A stretch of DNA of 64,000 bases from Kineococcus sp. NBC_00420 (GTDB taxonomy: Bacteria; Actinomycetota; Actinomycetes; Actinomycetales; Kineococcaceae). The stretch is taken from positions 5,294,006 to 5,358,005 of the forward strand of contig NZ_CP107930.1 in assembly GCF_036021035.1 (NCBI RefSeq), read 5' to 3'. Under the pieces are notes generated by a model that was given only the letters and a program-made list of their open reading frames with translations, was not told where the DNA came from and made no database searches. The translations under genes and the position numbers were made by a program. The first letter of the stretch is position 1. Each line of letters opens with the position of its first letter. Shown here piece after piece: positions 61,033 to 64,000 of this stretch.

Positions 61033-62315
61033 AGCAACCCGACCGCTTCCTTAGCTGGGCCGAGATCGACTCTGAGGCAATGGGTGACGTAACAGAGCTG
61101 ACCGTTCCCATGCACGCCTACCTGAGGCAGATCGCCACCACCTTGCGCTCCGGCAGTGTCCGTAACTCCGACATAGCGCTGCGCTGCTTCACCCAGTTCA
61201 TGTTCCAGGAACACCCTCAGATCACCCGCTTGGCTGACGTTCGTCGCGTCCACATCGAGGACTACAAGCCCTGGCTGGCCACCCGCACCAACCAGCGCGG
61301 GAAACCCGTCACCGCCGCCACCCGCGCCCACCGCCTGGGCAACCTACGCACCTTCTTCATCCGCATCCGCGACTGGGACTGGCCGCAGGCCCCACCCACG
61401 GTTCCCATCCTCTTCGGTGACCTGCCGCGGCAGGAGAAACCCCTGCCGAAGGCCCTGGACGATGCGGCGGCGGCGAAGTTCCTGCGCGCTGCTCACGCCC
61501 GACCGCGTCTGCTCGAGCGGGTCATCTGCGAGGTCCTGATCCGCACCGGACTGCGCGTCGGGGAGTTCACCGGTCTGCGCCGCGACGCCGTCCGCCAGAT
61601 CGGGGCTGGGCACTGGCTGCACGTTCCTGTCGGCAAACTCCTCGACGATCGCTACATCCCGCTGCACCCTCAACTGGTCGAGCTCATCGCCGATTACCGT
61701 GACCGCTTCGTCGACCCTGCCCACCCGCTGCTGCTGCCGCGGGAGAACGGCACACCCATGGACCGTTACAGCGTCACCCGCTGCCTGAACAACGTCGCCA
61801 CCGCCGCCGGCATCGGCCACGTCCACCCCCATCAGATGCGCCACACCCTGGCCACTCAGGCCATCAACCGCGGCATGAGTTTGGAAGCCATCGCTGCCCT
61901 GCTGGGGCATCACTCGATGGACATGACCCTTCGCTACGCCAAGATCGCGAATCGGACCGTCGCTGATGAGTACTTCGCCGTCACTGAGAAGGTCGAAGCG
62001 CTCTACGCCGCCCACGACCCCGACAACCTCGACGGCGAGAACACTGCGTTGCCGGCCTCCGCGGCCGGCCCGGAGATGGCCCGCCTGCACCGCGAGATGC
62101 ATCAGCGGATGCTGGGCAATGGCTTCTGCACACGACCTCCGGCGCTGGACTGCACCTTCGAGTCGGTCTGCGAGACCTGCACGTTCTTCCAGACCTCGAT
62201 CGCCTTCCGACCGACGTTGCAGGCCCAGTACGACCACGCCGCCGAACATGATCAACAAGGGCGTCAGCAGCTCTTCGCGGGCCTCCTCAGAGGCCTCGAC
62301 CAGCCCGCGTCCTGA
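61029..62315 (+). CDS. Tyrosine recombinase, second of a pair
   Basis: The 428-residue integrase has an N-terminal core-binding domain, arginine in RTGLRVGEF (near 176), HQMRH (near 268), GHHS and tyrosine in LRYAK (near 303). A C-terminal extension of about 90 residues carries a cysteine cluster, CTFESVCETC, that may bind zinc, as seen in some large transposon recombinases. The ATG overlaps the first recombinase stop in ATGA, so the two are made together and probably work on the same sites. No third recombinase follows. Confidence 0.9.
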   Translation: MKQPDRFLSWAEIDSEAMGDVTELTVPMHAYLRQIATTLRSGSVRNSDIALRCFTQFMFQEHPQITRLADVRRVHIEDYKPWLATRTNQRGKPVTAATRAHRLGNLRTFFIRIRDWDWPQAPPTVPILFGDLPRQEKPLPKALDDAAAAKFLRAAHARPRLLERVICEVLIRTGLRVGEFTGLRRDAVRQIGAGHWLHVPVGKLLDDRYIPLHPQLVELIADYRDRFVDPAHPLLLPRENGTPMDRYSVTRCLNNVATAAGIGHVHPHQMRHTLATQAINRGMSLEAIAALLGHHSMDMTLRYAKIANRTVADEYFAVTEKVEALYAAHDPDNLDGENTALPASAAGPEMARLHREMHQRMLGNGFCTRPPALDCTFESVCETCTFFQTSIAFRPTLQAQYDHAAEHDQQGRQQLFAGLLRGLDQPAS

Positions 62316-62326
62316 CCCCCTTGACA

Positions 62327-62358
62327 CCGATCACCTGCATAAGCGGGATGACCGTGAC
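62327..62358 (+). repeat. Right inverted repeat of the recombinase module, containing motif copy E
   Basis: The first half pairs with the left repeat at 59789-59822. The second half (GCGGGATGACCGTGAC, 62343-62358) is the strongest match to dispersed copies A and C. The site begins 11 bases after the second recombinase stop. Confidence 0.6.
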
Positions 62359-62451
62359 ACCGCAGCCACTGACGCCTTAGCGAGAGGCGGGCAGGTTGTC
62401 GTACTCCCGCATCGAGGATGCGCTGGGTGTTGCCACCGGAAGCTGAGCACT

Positions 62452-62505
62452 CGGGCCGGACCCCACGATGCTCAGAACCGGGCCGGACCCCACGATGCTC
62501 AGGAC
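62452..62505 (+). repeat. 27-bp tandem duplication overlapping the lacI stop
   Basis: Two adjacent 27-base copies (62452-62478 and 62479-62505) match at 26 of 27 positions. The second spans the LacI stop codon at 62499-62501, so slippage here would leave the protein unchanged. Confidence 0.85.
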
Positions 62506-63509
62506 GCCGGTGGGGGCGCGCTTCCGCCCTGCGCGATCAGCGGGGAGGACAGTAGTCGCACCTCCGGGGTCGCGTCGCCGGCGATCCGCGCGGAGAGCAT
62601 CTCGACGGCGACCCGGCCCATCTCGCTGATCGGTACCTCGACCACGTCCACCGGCTGCGGCAACCCGGCGGCCGCACCGGTGGCGCCCACGCTGACCAGC
62701 GACAGGTCCCTGGGGATGCGCACCCCCTGCTCCTCCAGGGTCGAGACCAGGTGCGGCAGCGCCGTCTCGTGGTGGACCACCAGCGCGGTCAGATCGGGCT
62801 GCTGTGCGCGCAGACCGTTCAGGCAGGTCCGGGCGGCCTCCGCGGTGGGGTCGCAGGACTGGGTCGCGACCCGCAGGCCCGCAGATGCGGCCTGATCGAG
62901 GAAGCTCGCCTGCAGGCGGTCGGCGTAGCCGGCCTGGTGGACCGATGAGGTGCTCGAGCTGACGAGGCCGATGCTGGTGTGCCCCAACCGGGCCAGGTGG
63001 TCCACGGCGGTGCGGGCCGCGAGGGCGAAGTCGAAGTCCACGCAGGACAGCCCCTGGGTCTCGCGGGGCAGGCCCATCAGCACGGCCGGACGCCCGAGGC
63101 CCGCGAGCAGCCCGATCCGGGGGTCGTCGACCGCGATGTCCAGGACGATCAGCCCGTCGACCAAGGCGGTGGCGGTCACCCGCTCCAGCCCCGCGGAGTC
63201 TTCCTGGGTGAGCAGGAGGACGTCGGCCTCGTGGCGCCGGGCGGTCGTGGTCACCGCCCGCACGAACTGCATGACCACGTTGACGTCGGCGTCCTCGTGC
63301 AGGGGGACGACGAGGCCGATGACGCCCGTGCGGTTGGAGGCCGACGCCAGCGCCCGGGCCCCTGCGTTGGGTCGGTAGCCGAGGAGGGCGACGGCGTCCA
63401 GGACGCGGGTGCGGGTGGGCTCGGAGATCGAGCGCTTGCCGCTCAGCACGTAGGACACCGTGCTCAGTGAGACCCCCGCCGACCGCGCGACGTCGCTGAT
63501 CGTCGCCAT
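62499..63509 (-). CDS. LacI-family transcriptional regulator
   Basis: The 336-residue regulator has the LacI helix-turn-helix at residues 3-23 (TISDVARSAGVSLSTVSYVL), the hinge helix region NAGARALAS and a periplasmic-binding-protein-like effector domain with VIGLVVPLHED and GLIVLDI. It is divergent from a sugar-binding lipoprotein gene, and a perfect 16-bp palindrome lies in between. It probably represses that transport operon until its sugar is present. The ATG at 63509 is well placed. Confidence 0.92.
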   Translation of the reverse strand: MATISDVARSAGVSLSTVSYVLSGKRSISEPTRTRVLDAVALLGYRPNAGARALASASNRTGVIGLVVPLHEDADVNVVMQFVRAVTTTARRHEADVLLLTQEDSAGLERVTATALVDGLIVLDIAVDDPRIGLLAGLGRPAVLMGLPRETQGLSCVDFDFALAARTAVDHLARLGHTSIGLVSSSTSSVHQAGYADRLQASFLDQAASAGLRVATQSCDPTAEAARTCLNGLRAQQPDLTALVVHHETALPHLVSTLEEQGVRIPRDLSLVSVGATGAAAGLPQPVDVVEVPISEMGRVAVEMLSARIAGDATPEVRLLSSPLIAQGGSAPPPAS

Positions 63510-63615
63510 CCCACCTCCTGATCACCGCTACCCGAGACCGGCCCATCCTGTCGGACGCCGGGCGCTGAGGAGGCATCTGCGCCGAAACAGGACCGGAGCG
63601 TCGGGGGGGGAGTAC

Positions 63616-63621
63616 TTGACA
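63616..63621 (+). promoter_or_regulatory. -35 box (TTGACA) of the sugar transport operon
   Basis: A perfect TTGACA lies about 40 bases before the palindromic operator. The -10 is unclear; the operator would sit at or just after the start of transcription, suitable for repression. Confidence 0.45.
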
Positions 63622-63658
63622 ACGGCGCGTGAGGGCGAAGAAGCTTTCCGCACCTGCT

Positions 63659-63674
63659 GTCGAAGCGCTTCGAC
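63659..63674. promoter_or_regulatory. LacI-family operator (perfect 16-bp palindrome)
   Basis: GTCGAAGCGCTTCGAC is a perfect palindrome with the central CG pair typical of LacI/GalR-family sites. It lies 42 bases before the binding-protein gene and 150 bases from the lacI start. Confidence 0.75.
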
Positions 63675-63715
63675 GAAGTGCGGACGGCCCCCCCCCCACG
63701 TCGAAGGAGACGGAC

Positions 63716-64000
63716 ATGCGCAGGAGGACCTTCGCGGCGGCCACCGCCGCAGCAGGCTTGGCGCTCACGCTCAACGCCTGCTCGAAGGGCGAAAGCAGCA
63801 GCAGCGACGACGGCGGGCCCGTCACCTTGAACTACTGGGGGTGGGGCACGGCACAGGACGGCATGGTCGAGGCCTGGAACAAGGCCCACCCCGAGGTCCA
63901 GGTCCGCAAGACCGACGCGGGCGGGTCGACGGAGTCCAGTGCGAAGCTGCTCACGGCCACTCGGGCGAAGAACGCCCCCGACGTCGCCGTGGTGCAGTAC
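63716..64000 (+). CDS. Sugar ABC transporter substrate-binding lipoprotein (5' part)
   Basis: The first 95 codons encode a twin-arginine-like signal (MRRRTFAAATAAAGLAL) ending in lipobox LTLNAC, a serine-rich linker, then VTLNYWGWGT and FEAWNKAHPEVQV-type sequence (here VEAWNKAHPEVQV), the start of a family 1 extracellular solute-binding protein. It would capture a sugar outside the cell for an ABC importer whose permease genes probably follow beyond the window. A GAAGGAGA site precedes the ATG. Control by the divergent LacI protein is likely. Confidence 0.87.
   Translation, partial: MRRRTFAAATAAAGLALTLNACSKGESSSSDDGGPVTLNYWGWGTAQDGMVEAWNKAHPEVQVRKTDAGGSTESSAKLLTATRAKNAPDVAVVQY

Noticed and set aside
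52481..62358. Classical integron with attC sites
   Set aside because: No GTTRRRY/RYYYAAC core pairs flank the motif copies, and neither recombinase shows an IntI-specific feature that I can see. Only a cassette-like analogy is kept.

Overview
This window reads as chromosome from a very GC-rich actinobacterium. The evidence is a complete Pup-proteasome locus (mpa/arc, dop, pup, prcB, prcA, pafA, pafB, pafC), tatA/tatC, a HelY-type helicase, RbpA, FxsA and many GTG starts. Gene content and order fit Kineosporiales (Kineococcus-like), but the genus is an inference without a search. No rRNA, tRNA or CRISPR array was recognised.

Bases 1-47,600 look like stable core. First come a partial Gfo/Idh/MocA oxidoreductase, an APH-like kinase, a sulfurtransferase, an SBF transporter, YihY/BrkB and a tightly overlapping kynurenine operon (kynU, kynA, AroQ-like/hydrolase fusion). 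A two-domain NadM-like/methyltransferase protein follows. The proteasome locus spans 9.5-25.2 kb. A Nudix gene and a MacAB-like efflux operon separate mpa from dop, and two FKBP isomerases, a DUF3866 gene and the WYL regulators pafB/pafC follow pafA. Next come tatA/tatC, a lipid kinase, helY, an oxidoreductase and hydrolase pair, a 5'-3' exonuclease, a lipoprotein, an amidohydrolase, lnt, fxsA, rbpA, an MFS/GDPD/VanY operon, a PucR regulator, TerC and a nitroreductase. About fifteen of these genes have a TANNNT -10 box ending 5-7 bases before the start codon, the layout of leaderless transcription. Two divergent pairs share the central TA of both -10 boxes.

Bases 47,600-62,500 are accessory DNA: a decayed IS256 element with a probable 7-bp target duplication, an IS5-family remnant, an intact ISL3 element, a WapI-like immunity gene, single small genes, a FAD monooxygenase/TetR pair, a DUF2306-like membrane protein with a 12-copy 15-bp repeat inside a membrane helix, an SDR/TetR pair, and two overlapping tyrosine recombinases bracketed by imperfect inverted repeats. 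A short imperfect-hairpin motif built on GGGATGACC recurs between genes here, always in the same orientation, and one copy lies in the right inverted repeat of the recombinase module. This cassette-like layout is the most unusual feature of the window.

Bases 62,500-64,000 hold a LacI regulator divergent from a truncated sugar-binding lipoprotein gene, with a perfect 16-bp palindromic operator between them.
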